A stretch of 6,986 nucleotides of DNA from Burkholderiales bacterium (GTDB lineage: Bacteria; Pseudomonadota; Gammaproteobacteria; Burkholderiales; SG8-39), in the NCBI GenBank assembly GCA_016649475.1, contig JAENXP010000114.1, forward strand, positions 1-6,986, read 5' to 3'. The stretch's first letter is position 1. Each line of letters starts with the position of its first letter. This document shows, piece by piece, positions 1-6,636 of the stretch. The notes beneath the pieces were generated by a model, which saw nothing but the letters and a program-made list of their open reading frames with translations, searched no databases and had not been told where the DNA came from. The position numbers and the translations under genes were made by a program.

Positions 1-514
1 CTTCGGTACCGTTGCCGTGATGCACGTCGAAATCGACGATGGCGACGCGCTCCAGGCCGTGCTGCTCGAGCGCATGCCTGGCGGCTACGGCTACATTGTT
101 GAACAGGCAAAAGCCCATGGCGCGGCTGCGCATCGCATGATGTCCCGGGGGACGCACACTGCAAAAGGCGTTATCCGCCTGCCGGTTCAATACCAGGTCG
201 GTGGCCAGCACCGCCGCACCGGCCGCGTGCAGCGCAGCGTCCCAGGTATGCGGGTTCATCGCCGTGTCCGGGTCCAGATGTACGGTGCCGCTTTGCGGCG
301 CGCTGCTGCGGATATGGCTGATGTATTCCATCGGGTGCACACGCGCAAGGCAGGTCATGCTTGCCGGCGGCGCCTGATGATGCGCGAGATGCTGCCCGAT
401 GCCCGAAGCGATCAACTGGTCATCGATCGCGCTCAAGCGCTCCGGACATTCCGGGTGATAAGCGCCCATGTCGTGCTTGCCGCAGTGCGGATTGGAGATA
501 AACGCGGTGGCCAT
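1..514 (-). CDS. Histone deacetylase family protein (AcuC/HDAC-like amidohydrolase), partial at the left edge
   Basis: Zn-dependent deacetylase of the arginase/deacetylase fold; bacterial members remove acetyl or acyl groups from lysines or small amines in the cytoplasm, and the substrate here is unknown. The first 171 residues are present; the C-terminal half lies beyond base 1. Seen in the translation: the N-terminal HPECPER signature (residues 20-26), the RPPGHHA motif with tandem active-site His125-His126, a following GFCLFNN segment, and DFDVHHGNGTE with Asp161, Asp163 and His165. By analogy with HDLP, Asp163 and His165 are two of the three zinc ligands and the His/Asp pairs form the charge relay. 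The third Asp ligand and the catalytic Tyr would lie outside the window. The start ATG (514-512) fits the usual MATAFI-type N terminus of the family; an in-frame TAA lies a short way upstream and no strong Shine-Dalgarno is visible. It is divergent from moxR. Confidence 0.93.
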   Translation of the reverse strand, partial: MATAFISNPHCGKHDMGAYHPECPERLSAIDDQLIASGIGQHLAHHQAPPASMTCLARVHPMEYISHIRSSAPQSGTVHLDPDTAMNPHTWDAALHAAGAAVLATDLVLNRQADNAFCSVRPPGHHAMRSRAMGFCLFNNVAVAARHALEQHGLERVAIVDFDVHHGNGTE

Positions 515-579
515 GTACCGTTCAGTCAGGTTCGTATTTGCTGAATATTAGCCCAAATCCACGTAAAATGACGGATACC

Positions 580-598
580 TTGCGCATGCGTATGCCAA
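580..598. repeat. Imperfect inverted repeat, possible operator
   Basis: The left arm TTGCGCAT (580-587) and right arm ATGCCAA (592-598) are inverted copies apart from one extra C in the left arm, separated by GCGT. A perfect 8-base palindrome, CGCATGCG (583-590), lies inside. The element sits between the putative -10 boxes and the moxR start, where a dimeric regulator could bind. Chance occurrence in GC-rich DNA is quite possible. Confidence 0.25.
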
Positions 599-664
599 GC
601 TGGGGCGGTCAGGCGCCGCCGCCATCCACCTGCGAGCCCCCCTCGGCCCGGCCCGACACACTAC

Positions 665-668
665 GGAG
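665..668 (+). promoter_or_regulatory. Ribosome binding site supporting a TTG start for moxR
   Basis: GGAG sits 7 bases before the in-frame TTG at 676. The first ATG in the conserved part of the gene (694) has no Shine-Dalgarno-like sequence at the right distance. This favours TTG 676 as the initiation codon; the two choices differ by only six residues. Confidence 0.5.
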
Positions 669-675
669 AACGCGA

Positions 676-1626
676 TTGCTGCTGCACGCTGAAATGAAAT
701 TCACTACACGCGACACCGCCATACACCGCGTCATCGCCAACGCGGGCAAGATTATCCTGGGCAAGGAGCGGCAGATACGCCTGGCGGTGGCCTGCCTGCT
801 GGCGCGCGGCCACCTGCTGATCGAGGATTTGCCCGGCGTGGGGAAAACCACGCTCGCACATACCCTGGCCAAACTTCTGGGCCTAGCCTTCCAGCGCATC
901 TCGTTCACCAGCGACCTGCTGCCGGCCGACATCATCGGGGTATCCGTCTTCGACCGCGACAGCGGCTCGTTCAAGTTCCATCCGGGACCGATATTCTCGC
1001 AGCTGATCCTGGCCGATGAAGTCAACCGCGCCACGCCCAAGACGCAGAGCGCGCTGCTGGAAGCGATGGAAGAGCATCAGGTCACCGCGGAGGGCGAGAC
1101 GCGGCCGCTGCCCGAACCCTTTTTTGTAATCGCCACGCAGAATCCCTCGCACCAGGTCGGCACCTTTCCTTTGCCGGAATCACAACTCGACCGCTTCCTC
1201 ATGCGCATCGAGCTTGGCTATCCGGATCGCGACGCCGAGCGCGCCCTGTTGCAGGGCGCGGAGCGGCGCATTCTGGTCGCGACGCTGGAATCCTGTCTCG
1301 CGCCGGGCGAACTGCTGCAGTCCCAGGCGAGCGCAGACAAGGTGTACGCGGCGCCGGCCCTGCTCGATTACGTTCAGGCCATCGTCGAGCACACCCGGCA
1401 TGCGCCCGAATTCACCAACGGCCTGTCGCCGCGCGCGGCCCTGGGCATACTGCATGCGGCCAAAGCCTGGGCCATGCTCGAAGGCCGCGACAAGGTGCTG
1501 CCCGAGGATGTGCAGGCCATACTACCGGGCGTGGCCGGACACCGCCTCGCGCCGGCGCACGAAGGCGCGCGCAAACGCTCATCCGAAGTAACCGCCGCGC
1601 TGATCGAGGCTGTACCGATTCCTTGA
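676..1626 (+). CDS. MoxR family AAA+ ATPase
   Basis: Cytoplasmic AAA+ ATPase of the MoxR group, thought to use ATP hydrolysis to remodel or activate partner proteins, typically encoded beside DUF58 or VWA proteins. Numbering from TTG 676 (316 residues, near the usual family length of roughly 300-330): Walker A GVGKT at 54-58 within the EDLPGVGKT block, Walker B LADEVNRA with Asp114-Glu115, sensor-1 ATQNP with Asn156, the ESQLDRF segment with Arg173 as the likely arginine finger, and a C-terminal lid containing LSPRA (sensor-2 region). All key nucleotide-handling residues are present, so it should be active. The start is uncertain: TTG 676 has a good GGAG, ATG 694 begins MKFTTRD, and an upstream in-frame ATG at 538 would add about 46 proline- and arginine-rich residues unlike the family. 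It is the first gene of a four-gene block; the DUF58 gene follows after 32 bases. Confidence 0.94.
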   Translation: MLLHAEMKFTTRDTAIHRVIANAGKIILGKERQIRLAVACLLARGHLLIEDLPGVGKTTLAHTLAKLLGLAFQRISFTSDLLPADIIGVSVFDRDSGSFKFHPGPIFSQLILADEVNRATPKTQSALLEAMEEHQVTAEGETRPLPEPFFVIATQNPSHQVGTFPLPESQLDRFLMRIELGYPDRDAERALLQGAERRILVATLESCLAPGELLQSQASADKVYAAPALLDYVQAIVEHTRHAPEFTNGLSPRAALGILHAAKAWAMLEGRDKVLPEDVQAILPGVAGHRLAPAHEGARKRSSEVTAALIEAVPIP

Positions 1627-1658
1627 AGCGCGTCGACCACCGATAGCACGCTGGCGCG

Positions 1659-2615
1659 ATGTTCGAAAAAATTCTGAGCCGATCACAGCTCTATCTCGCG
1701 TTCTTCGGTCCGCGCGAGCCCGAGCCGGGCACCATATTCCTGCGGCAAAACCGCGTCTACATCCTGCCGACCCGCCCCGGCCTTGCCTTCGGCCTGGCGC
1801 TGGTCGTGATGCTGATCGGCTCGATCAACTACAACCTTTCCCTGGGCTACATACTTACCTTCCTGCTTGCGAGCATGGGGATGGTGGCGATCCTGCATAC
1901 CTTCCGCAACCTGGTGCATCTGCACATCACTCCCGGGCGGGTGCAACCGGTGTTCGCCGGCGAAGTCGCCTGGTTCGAGCTGTTCGTCGAAAACCGTGCG
2001 CGCTATGACCGCTGCTCCGTCGCCCTCTGGCATCAGGGCAAGGCGACGCACTGCGACGTTGCCTCCGCGCGCGGCACCACGGTGAGCGTCCCAGTACCGT
2101 CCGCACAGCGCGGCTGGCTTACGCCGGGACGCATTACCATGGACACGCGCTTTCCCATCGGCCTCTTGCGCGCCTGGAGCTATATTCAGCCGGACATGCG
2201 CTGTCTCGTCTATCCCCGGCCGGACGATGGCCTGCTGCCGCTGCCCGAGCCCTCCGGAGGCAGTGGCGAAAAGCGCGTCGCCAGCAGCGGCAGCGACGAT
2301 TTTGCCGGTCTGCGCGCCTACCAGGCGAGCGATTCGCCGCGCCATATCCACTGGAAAGCCGCAGCCCGGGAACAGGGACTGCAGACCAAGGTGTTCAGCG
2401 GCCGCGCGGCCGCCGAATTATGGCTGGACTGGAGCGAGTTGCCCGCAAATCTGGATCTGGAATCCAAGTTGTCGCGTCTGACCCGCTGGGTGCTCTCGGC
2501 CGACAAGGATGGGCTGCGTTACGGACTGCGCCTGCCCGGACTGGAAATTGCACCGGACACGGGCGAGTCGCACCGCCTCGCCTGCCTGCGGGAACTCGCC
2601 CTGTATGGCCTCTGA
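1659..2615 (+). CDS. DUF58 domain-containing membrane protein
   Basis: A 318-residue DUF58 protein, the usual partner of MoxR ATPases; its biochemical function is not established. The N terminus is cytoplasmic-looking (GPREPEPG, RQNRVYILPT), followed by two closely spaced hydrophobic segments at about residues 40-56 and 62-80 that anchor it in the inner membrane. A soluble beta-rich region follows (about 90-180). The diagnostic DUF58 block begins near residue 209: SGSDDFAGLRAYQ, then SPRHIHWKAAAR. The C-terminal part resembles a VWA-like fold; the WLDWSE segment sits where a MIDAS DxSxS motif would be but is not a full MIDAS, which I believe is common in DUF58. The ATG at 1659 has only a weak Shine-Dalgarno. 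The end overlaps the transglutaminase start by 11 bases, implying translational coupling. MoxR is its probable direct partner by inference from gene order. Confidence 0.92.
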   Translation: MFEKILSRSQLYLAFFGPREPEPGTIFLRQNRVYILPTRPGLAFGLALVVMLIGSINYNLSLGYILTFLLASMGMVAILHTFRNLVHLHITPGRVQPVFAGEVAWFELFVENRARYDRCSVALWHQGKATHCDVASARGTTVSVPVPSAQRGWLTPGRITMDTRFPIGLLRAWSYIQPDMRCLVYPRPDDGLLPLPEPSGGSGEKRVASSGSDDFAGLRAYQASDSPRHIHWKAAAREQGLQTKVFSGRAAAELWLDWSELPANLDLESKLSRLTRWVLSADKDGLRYGLRLPGLEIAPDTGESHRLACLRELALYGL

Positions 2616-4566
2616 CAAGAACGCCACACCGAATCCGACGATCCAGGTACGCCACCTGTTCTGGCTGCTCGCCGGACTGGCGCTGGTGGTCGCGCCGCAT
2701 ACCCCGCGCCTGCCGTGGTGGTTGAATCTGATCGCATTGATTCTGTTCACCTGGCGTATCTATCTCGCCGGGGGCGAGCGCGCGCTGCCGCAGAAATGGC
2801 TGCTGGTCCTGTTCGTAATCGGCGGCATGCTGGGGGTCTACCTTACCTACCGCACCATTTTCGGCCGCGATTCCGGTGTGGCACTGCTGGTGCTGTTCCT
2901 TTCGCTCAAGCTGCTCGAGTTGCATCATCAGCGCGATGCCGTCGTGCTGGTCCTGCTTTCCTACTTTCTGGCGCTCACCAATTTCTTTTATACGCAGACT
3001 TTACCCATCGCGGGACTGATGCTGGTCTCCACCCTGGTCAACACCGCCAGTCTGGTGAATTTTTCCGCGCCCGGGCGCGCACTGCAGGCAAATCTGAAGA
3101 CGGCGGGCGTGCTGCTGGCCCAGGCCGTGCCGGTGATGCTGCTGTTGTTTTTCCTGTTTCCGCGGGTGCAAGGTCCGCTGTGGGGCCTGCCGCAGGATGC
3201 CTACAGCGGTGTCACCGGCCTGTCCGACTCGATGTCCCCCGGCGCCATCAGCCGGCTGTCGCAATCCGACGCCATCGCGTTTCGCGTCAGGTTCGAGGAA
3301 GACGTGCCGGTCCGGTCCCGCTTGTACTGGCGCGGGCCGGTATTCTGGAATTTCGACGGCCGCACCTGGCGCCCGGGAGCGGTCCGAACCTTCACCGAGA
3401 TCAAGTTCGAGGCCAGCGGCAAGCCCTACGACTACGAGGTTACACTGGAGCCGCACAATCACAATTGGCTGTTCGCGCTGGAACTCGGGGCGAAAATACC
3501 CGCCGACGCGCGAGTCACCGCGGACAACATGCTGGTTTCGCGCAGGCAGGTGCGCGACCGGGTGCGCTACGACATGCGCTCCTACACCGATTTCACCCAG
3601 GGCGGCGCTGACGACGCGGGCGAACTCAGGCCGGGACTGCAGCTGCCCGCGGGTTTCAATCCGCGGGCGCGCCGGCTGGCACAGGAATGGAAAGCGGGCG
3701 GCGCGACCGACGCGGCCATCGCACGCAAGGCCCTGAGTTATTTCCGCGACGAGGGATTTGCCTACACGCTAGAGCCGCCGCTGCTGGGACGCGACTCCGT
3801 GGACGAATTCCTGTTCGGCAGCAAGCGCGGCTTTTGCGAGCACTACGCCTCGAGCTTCGTGTTTCTGATGCGCGCGGCGGGGGTGCCGGCCCGCATCGTC
3901 ACGGGCTATCAGGGCGGCGAAATGAATCCCGTAGACGAGTACATGATAGTGCGCCAGTCGGATGCGCACGCTTGGGCCGAAGTATGGCTCAGGGGCCGCG
4001 GCTGGGTGCGCTTCGATCCCACCGCCGCCGCGTCGCCGGTGCGGGTCGAATCCGGCATTGGCGCAGCGGTGCCCGACACCGACCCGCTGCCGCTGATGGC
4101 GCGCACCACGTTCTACTGGCTGCGCGAAATGCGCTACAACTGGGACGCACTCGCCAACAAGTGGAACCAGCTGGTGCTCGGCTACAACCCGGAACGCCAG
4201 CGCCAGTTCCTGACCAGCATGGGAATGAATGAGCCCAGCTGGGAAGACATGGCGTTGACGCTGTTCTGGGGCGTGGGCGGTCTGCTGGCGCTGCTCACCG
4301 CGTGGCTGTTGCGGCGCCTGCGCAGCGCCGACCCGGTGCAGCGCCTGTGGCTCAGGTTCTGCGCCAAGCTGCGCAACAGCGGCTGTGCGCGCGCGCCGCA
4401 TGAAGGTCCGGCCGATTTTATCGAGCGCACGGCCGGGCGCTATCCGGCCCAGGCTGAAAACATACGCGCCATCGGCGGGCACTACATTGCTATGCGCTAC
4501 GGCGCGCACGCGGATACGCGCATGCTGGTCGAGTTGCGCCTGCTGGTGCGGGAGTTCAGCGTTTGA
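2605..4566 (+). CDS. tgpA: TgpA-like membrane transglutaminase (DUF3488 / transglutaminase core / DUF4129-like)
   Basis: Inner-membrane protein of 653 residues with a papain-like transglutaminase core. The N-terminal DUF3488-type region has six to seven hydrophobic helices (about 17-30, 38-55, 65-81, 91-106, 112-129, 133-153, 167-185). A soluble domain carries the catalytic triad: Cys411 in GFCEHYAS, His455 in DAHAWAEVW and Asp471 in RFDPTAA. A further membrane helix lies at about 552-570, followed by a C-terminal DUF4129-like tail of roughly 80 residues. In the P. aeruginosa homologue TgpA the catalytic domain is periplasmic and the protein is essential; the substrate is unknown, and it may act as a protease or amidase rather than a crosslinker. 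I chose ATG 2605 because its MASDKN start matches a gene overlap with DUF58 and the first helix follows directly; an in-frame ATG at 2509 would add 32 residues read wholly within the DUF58 coding region. The stop shares bases with the mltB start. Confidence 0.94.
   Translation: MASDKNATPNPTIQVRHLFWLLAGLALVVAPHTPRLPWWLNLIALILFTWRIYLAGGERALPQKWLLVLFVIGGMLGVYLTYRTIFGRDSGVALLVLFLSLKLLELHHQRDAVVLVLLSYFLALTNFFYTQTLPIAGLMLVSTLVNTASLVNFSAPGRALQANLKTAGVLLAQAVPVMLLLFFLFPRVQGPLWGLPQDAYSGVTGLSDSMSPGAISRLSQSDAIAFRVRFEEDVPVRSRLYWRGPVFWNFDGRTWRPGAVRTFTEIKFEASGKPYDYEVTLEPHNHNWLFALELGAKIPADARVTADNMLVSRRQVRDRVRYDMRSYTDFTQGGADDAGELRPGLQLPAGFNPRARRLAQEWKAGGATDAAIARKALSYFRDEGFAYTLEPPLLGRDSVDEFLFGSKRGFCEHYASSFVFLMRAAGVPARIVTGYQGGEMNPVDEYMIVRQSDAHAWAEVWLRGRGWVRFDPTAAASPVRVESGIGAAVPDTDPLPLMARTTFYWLREMRYNWDALANKWNQLVLGYNPERQRQFLTSMGMNEPSWEDMALTLFWGVGGLLALLTAWLLRRLRSADPVQRLWLRFCAKLRNSGCARAPHEGPADFIERTAGRYPAQAENIRAIGGHYIAMRYGAHADTRMLVELRLLVREFSV
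4550..4554 (+). promoter_or_regulatory. Ribosome binding site for the TTG start of mltB
   Basis: GGGAG lies inside the last codons of the transglutaminase gene, 8 bases before TTG 4563. This near-consensus Shine-Dalgarno and the TTGA stop/start overlap decide the start codon and place the signal peptide directly at the N terminus. Confidence 0.6.
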
Positions 4567-5576
4567 GCCTGCCGCCGCGTTTGCTTCTTTGCGTGTTGCT
4601 CGCCTTCACGCTGACCTCGCCCTCGGCCTTCGCGGCCAGCGCCGCCGCGCGCTACGCCGGCCGTGAGGACGTGAGCGAGTTCATTGCGCAGATGGTGGAC
4701 AAGCATGGCTTTGCCGCAAAAGAGCTGCAGACGCTGTTCAGCCGCGCGCGCTTCAAACCGGCCATCATCGCGGCCATTACTCCGCCCACGGAGCCGCGCG
4801 CCAGGTCCTGGCAGGCGTATCGCGCGCGATTCCTTACGCCGCAGCGCATAGAAGCGGGGGTCGAGTTCCGCGAGCAGCAGCACGAGGCGCTCGCGCGCGC
4901 CACCGAGCTATACGGCGTACCGGAAGAAATCATCGTCGCCATCATCGGCGTGGAAACGGTTTACGGCCGCAACACCGGCGGCTACCGCGTCATCGACGCG
5001 CTTAGCACCCTCGCCTTCGACTACCCGCCGCGCGCCGAGTTCTTCCGCGGCGAGTTGGAAAACTTCCTGCTGTACGCGCGCGACGCGGGCATCGACACCC
5101 TGGCTTTGAAGGGCTCATATGCCGGTGCCATCGGCATTCCCCAGTTCATGCCCGGCAGCTACCTGCGCTACGCCGTGGATCTCGACGGCGACGGAAAATC
5201 GGACCTGTCCAACAGCTACGCTGACGCCATCGGCAGCGTGGCCAATTTCCTCAAGGCGCACGGATGGAAAACAGGCCAGGCGGTGGCGTACCCCGCGCAG
5301 GTGCAAGGGGAGAACTATCGCGAACTGATCGATGCCGGCATCAAGCCCGCATACCGCTTTGACGAGCTGGCCAACTTCGGCGTCAGCGCCGGTGGAGAAG
5401 CCGGCGCTGACGCCCTTTGCGCCTTGATCGAGCTCGCCACGCCGGATGAGGCCAGCGCATACCTGGTGGGCCTCACCAACTTCTACGTGCTGACCCGCTA
5501 TAACCGCTCCAGCATGTATGCCGCCGCCGTCCTGGAGCTGGCGCAGGCGGTGAAATCAGCTTCCCCGGAAAGATAA
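4563..5576 (+). CDS. mltB: Lytic murein transglycosylase B (MltB family)
   Basis: Periplasmic enzyme that cleaves the MurNAc-GlcNAc bond of peptidoglycan, forming 1,6-anhydromuramoyl ends (GH103/Slt35 type). The protein has 337 residues. Residues 1-24 are a Sec signal peptide: Arg6, a hydrophobic core of Leu/Val/Ala, and a probable cut at AFA|A after residue 24. Catalytic Glu131 lies in VAIIGVETVYGR, matching the IIGVETRWGR motif of E. coli MltB. Other conserved blocks are YPPRAEFFRGELE, GSYAGAIGIPQFMPGSY and DAIGSVANFLKAHGW. A DLDGDGKSDL stretch (from Asp206) is an EF-hand-like loop at the place of the Slt35 calcium site. There is no lipobox in a proper position, so unlike E. coli MltB it is probably soluble in the periplasm. 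It starts with TTG and overlaps the transglutaminase stop by 4 bases, making it the last gene of the operon. Confidence 0.95.
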   Translation: MSLPPRLLLCVLLAFTLTSPSAFAASAAARYAGREDVSEFIAQMVDKHGFAAKELQTLFSRARFKPAIIAAITPPTEPRARSWQAYRARFLTPQRIEAGVEFREQQHEALARATELYGVPEEIIVAIIGVETVYGRNTGGYRVIDALSTLAFDYPPRAEFFRGELENFLLYARDAGIDTLALKGSYAGAIGIPQFMPGSYLRYAVDLDGDGKSDLSNSYADAIGSVANFLKAHGWKTGQAVAYPAQVQGENYRELIDAGIKPAYRFDELANFGVSAGGEAGADALCALIELATPDEASAYLVGLTNFYVLTRYNRSSMYAAAVLELAQAVKSASPER

Positions 5577-5582
5577 ACGCCG

Positions 5583-5601
5583 ATCGCCGCGGGGGCGCGA
5601 T
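5583..5601. terminator. Possible bidirectional terminator hairpin between convergent genes
   Basis: In the 27-base gap between the converging mltB and DapA-family genes, ATCGC(C)GC and GCGCGAT can pair over seven base pairs, with one bulged C and a GGGG loop. Neither side has a clear T-run, so it is not a classical intrinsic terminator. The position between two stop codons is the main support. Confidence 0.3.
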
Positions 5602-5603
5602 TC

Positions 5604-6482
5604 CTACAATTGCGCCAACGCGCGCCTGATCTCTTCCACCGCTTCGGGCTTGAGCGCTTCCTGCGGCGCGATGGCATCGCCGACATCGAAGCCCTGCAGC
5701 CCCAGCGCCGTCTTGATGCAGGCCGCGAGCGCGTATTTGGTGAAGACTTCGTTGATGGCCCATTGCCGGCGCTGTTCCGCTATTGCTTCCTCCCATTTGC
5801 CGGCGCAGGCCAGGTCGTACAGGCGCACGCATTCGCGCGGCATCACGCACCCCGGCCCGGCCATCCACCCTACTCCTCCGAGCTTCAGCACCAGCAAGGG
5901 TATGTGCGCGGATGCGCTGAACACTTTTATCCGCTCGCCCATGCGATTGAGGATGGTGAGGATGCGCCCGGTATTGCCGGAAGCGTCTTTTACGTACTCG
6001 ATGTTGGGAATGTGGGACAAGGCATCGAGCACGTCCATGGGGATATCGCCGCCGAGCAGGCCCGGATTGGTGTAAAGCGTCATCGGCGTCTGCGGCATGG
6101 CCCGCGCGATGGCACTGAAATAGCCCTCGACACCGCGCGGCGGCACCGGAAACATCTGCTGCAGGATCAGGATCAGGCCGTCCGCGCCGAGGCGTGCCTG
6201 CGCCTCGGCCTGCCGGATCGCATCGCTGGTGGCGAACGCCGCGACTCCCGCCAGTACCGGCACGCGCCCGGCTGCGGCATCGACCACGATACGCACGATT
6301 TCCTTGCGCTGCTCAAACGAGAGATAGGCGAACTCGCCGGTGCTGCCCAGGGGCGACAGGCCGTGCACGCCGCAGCCGATCAGATGTTCGACCAGGTCGC
6401 GCAGCACGCGCTCGCGCACGCGCCCGGTAGTTTCGTCGATCGGAGAAACGAGATAGGGGAAGATTCCGTGAAAGTCGGTCAT
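5604..6482 (-). CDS. Dihydrodipicolinate synthase family protein (DHDPS/NAL-type class I aldolase or lyase)
   Basis: Cytoplasmic (beta/alpha)8-barrel enzyme of 292 residues, the usual family length, that forms a Schiff base between a lysine and a 2-oxo acid, typically pyruvate. Visible motifs: FPYLVSP at 8-14, GSTGE at 46-50 (oxo-acid carboxylate pocket), Tyr137 in LYTNPG (proton relay) and Schiff-base Lys165 in YVKDASGN. True DapA has YNVPSRT with an arginine that binds the aspartate-semialdehyde side; here the loop reads YTNPGLLGG with no arginine. It is therefore unlikely to be the lysine-biosynthesis enzyme and more likely acts on a different aldehyde or sugar-acid substrate (for example as an oxo-acid aldolase or dehydratase). 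The neighbours give no pathway clue. ATG 6482 is preceded at 11 bases by AGGA, a weakly spaced Shine-Dalgarno. It converges on mltB and is divergent from the SET gene. Confidence 0.92.
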   Translation of the reverse strand: MTDFHGIFPYLVSPIDETTGRVRERVLRDLVEHLIGCGVHGLSPLGSTGEFAYLSFEQRKEIVRIVVDAAAGRVPVLAGVAAFATSDAIRQAEAQARLGADGLILILQQMFPVPPRGVEGYFSAIARAMPQTPMTLYTNPGLLGGDIPMDVLDALSHIPNIEYVKDASGNTGRILTILNRMGERIKVFSASAHIPLLVLKLGGVGWMAGPGCVMPRECVRLYDLACAGKWEEAIAEQRRQWAINEVFTKYALAACIKTALGLQGFDVGDAIAPQEALKPEAVEEIRRALAQL

Positions 6483-6542
6483 GTGAGCGCAGGTCCTGTT
6501 GGGTCAGGATGGGGCAGGGGGAACAATCATTATGATAACGCG

Positions 6543-6621
6543 CTTTGCGCAGCACCAGCGCTGTCACGGCATCAGTGCTTGCAAGTTGCCCCCGACAACG
6601 CAACAATGCGCACTTTGCGCA
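6543..6621. repeat. Pair of 9-base direct repeats (CTTTGCGCA)
   Basis: Identical copies lie at 6543-6551 and 6613-6621, 70 bases apart and flanking the putative SET-gene promoter. The second copy overlaps the expected transcription start. They could be binding sites for one regulator, but the TTGCGCA core also appears in a coding region of this window (inside mltB near 4684), so specificity is doubtful. Confidence 0.25.
6579..6607 (+). promoter_or_regulatory. Candidate sigma-70-type promoter for the SET-domain gene
   Basis: TTGCAA (6579-6584) and AACAAT (6602-6607) are separated by 17 bases; each matches four of six consensus positions. Transcription would begin near 6614, giving a leader of about 23 bases that carries an AAGAG ribosome site (6623-6627) nine bases before the ATG. 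It is a weak match, judged by eye only. Confidence 0.3.
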
Positions 6622-6636
6622 AAAGAGCCTCATACC

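Larger units (their letters stand above)
515..675. promoter_or_regulatory. Divergent intergenic region between the HDAC-like gene and the moxR operon
   Basis: These 161 bases separate two outward-facing genes and should hold both promoters. The left part is AT-richer than its surroundings. It contains TAAAAT (564-569, plus strand), a possible -10 for the moxR operon, and TAATAT read on the minus strand (complement of 545-550), a possible -10 for the deacetylase gene. Neither has a convincing -35 box at 16-18 bases, so the exact promoters are unresolved. The right part (about 600-660) is very GC-rich, with a short GGCGG/CCGCC stem (604-608 with 616-620) in the presumed moxR leader. An imperfect inverted repeat is listed separately. 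Confidence 0.4.
6483..6636. promoter_or_regulatory. Divergent intergenic region between the DapA-family gene and the SET-domain gene
   Basis: These 154 bases lie between two outward-facing starts. An AT-rich island (about 6522-6538) holds CATAAT and TATCAT on the minus strand, each five of six matches to a -10 box for the DapA-family gene, but no good -35 is seen upstream of either. The SET-gene side holds a better promoter candidate, listed separately. A 9-base direct repeat, CTTTGCGCA, occurs at 6543-6551 and 6613-6621. No small gene or RNA structure is evident. Confidence 0.4.

Noticed and set aside
17..544. A 175-codon open frame on the plus strand
   Set aside because: It is antisense to the HDAC-like gene, whose HPECPER, GHH and DFDVHHGNG motifs show the true coding strand.
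538..675. N-terminal extension of the MoxR protein from ATG 538
   Set aside because: The extra 46 residues are proline- and arginine-rich, unlike MoxR proteins, and cover the region expected to hold the operon promoter. No good ribosome site precedes ATG 538.
1683..2351. A 222-codon minus-strand open frame
   Set aside because: It lies opposite the DUF58 gene, has no recognisable domain and has Arg/Gln/His-rich composition typical of antisense frames in GC-rich DNA.
2509..2604. N-terminal extension of the transglutaminase from ATG 2509
   Set aside because: It would overlap the DUF58 gene by over 100 bases and add a Cys/Pro/Arg-rich stretch before the first membrane helix. ATG 2605 gives a normal short overlap.
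3769..4509. A 246-codon minus-strand open frame
   Set aside because: It lies opposite the transglutaminase catalytic core and C-terminal region, with no recognisable motif; a shadow frame.
4563..4595. Cys10 of MltB as a lipoprotein attachment site (LLLC)
   Set aside because: The cysteine lies too early, before the hydrophobic core is complete, and a standard AFA|A signal-peptidase I site follows at residue 24.
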